The notes beneath the pieces are model-generated. The model was given only the letters and a program-made list of their open reading frames with translations, did no database searches and was not told the DNA's origin. A program made the position numbers and the translations under genes. Shown one piece after another: positions 4,885 through 5,295 of a DNA stretch of 5,295 nucleotides (positions within the stretch are counted from its first letter, which is position 1; every line of letters starts with the position of its first letter). The DNA comes from Bacillota bacterium (GTDB taxonomy: Bacteria > Bacillota_E > Symbiobacteriia > JAMDAP01): positions 1-5,295 of the forward strand of contig JAMDAP010000159.1 in assembly GCA_023484675.1 (NCBI GenBank), read 5' to 3'.

Positions 4885-5295
4885 TCACGTTCCACCGCCG
4901 GCCTTGGGCCGCACCAGAAGGATCCCCGCGCGGCATTGAGGGCAGTCCCCGGAGAGGTAGGAGGGTACGTCCAGCGTCAAAAGGGCCTTGAAGGGAACAC
5001 CAAAGTCCACCGTGCCCGCCGACCTGTCAACCACCGCACCAACGGCCACCACCTGCCCGCCGGCCGCCTGAACCGCGTCCATCACCTGGCGAATGGAACC
5101 GCCGGTGGTGACAGCGTCTTCCACCACAAGAACCCTCTCCCCCGGGCGCAGGACGAACCCCCGTTTGAAGGCCATGGCCGGTTCCGCTCCTTCGGGCTTC
5201 TCAACCTTCTCGGCAAATATAGCCCGAGCCCCCAGTGCCCGGGCTACCTCGTACGCAAGGATCACGCCACCCATGGCGGGACCAGCAACTGTATT
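4885..5295 (-). CDS. pyrE: Orotate phosphoribosyltransferase, C-terminal part (cut by window edge)
   Basis: The reading frame stays open to the window edge. The visible 136 residues begin NTVAGPAMGGVILAYEVARA, and the ATG at 5274 inside this segment is internal, not the start. The enzyme transfers phosphoribose from PRPP to orotate to give OMP in de novo pyrimidine synthesis. The PRPP-binding loop is VLVVEDAVTTGGS (5095-5133), the standard type I phosphoribosyltransferase signature with both acidic residues present. The AGPAMGG segment and the IFAEK segment before the flexible catalytic loop also fit. Near the C-terminus is CPQC (4933-4944), seen in many Firmicute and thermophile PyrE proteins; its role is not certain. 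Family members are about 180-215 residues, so roughly 50-70 N-terminal residues lie beyond the edge. The gene is probably the last of a pyrimidine operon to the right. Its stop is 3 bp from that of the convergent rqcH. Confidence 0.95.
   Translation of the reverse strand, partial: NTVAGPAMGGVILAYEVARALGARAIFAEKVEKPEGAEPAMAFKRGFVLRPGERVLVVEDAVTTGGSIRQVMDAVQAAGGQVVAVGAVVDRSAGTVDFGVPFKALLTLDVPSYLSGDCPQCRAGILLVRPKAGGGT

Overview
The window looks like chromosomal DNA of a GC-rich, probably thermophilic or anaerobic Firmicute of the Clostridia (Moorella / Desulfotomaculum-like). This is inferred from strong AGGAGG-type ribosome binding sites, a GTG start, the bacterial RqcH/NFACT sequence type, the PyrE type carrying a C-terminal CPxC, and a secreted beta-helix protein of a style common in that group. 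The species cannot be fixed from the sequence alone.

Layout: (1) 7-1266, minus strand: a secreted protein with a signal peptide, an all-beta N-terminal domain and a DUF1565/pectate-lyase-like beta-helix that stops abruptly at a TAG close to the window edge. (2) 1267-2184: a 918-bp stretch with no convincing gene. Its part from about 1318 to 1870 is packed with inverted repeats and could encode a structured RNA, possibly a long leader of the secreted-protein gene. A short HicB-like relic, a terminator-like hairpin and direct repeats in front of the next operon follow. (3) 2185-2864, plus strand: an overlapping AbrB-type antitoxin / PIN-domain toxin pair (VapBC type). The toxin carries Gly where the first catalytic Asp of the PIN fold should be. 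(4) 2920-4881, plus strand: RqcH (NFACT, 'fibronectin-binding protein A' family), the bacterial Rqc2/NEMF homologue that adds C-terminal alanine tails to nascent chains on obstructed 50S subunits. (5) 4885-5295, minus strand: the C-terminal part of orotate phosphoribosyltransferase (pyrE), cut by the window edge and convergent with rqcH with only 3 bp between the stop codons.

The toxin-antitoxin pair sits 55 bp upstream of rqcH in the same direction without a clear terminator, so read-through is plausible. The pyrE gene belongs to pyrimidine biosynthesis and is presumably the end of an operon lying to the right. The items most worth a second look are the hairpin-rich intergenic region, the PIN-domain Asp-to-Gly change, and the abrupt end of the beta-helix protein.
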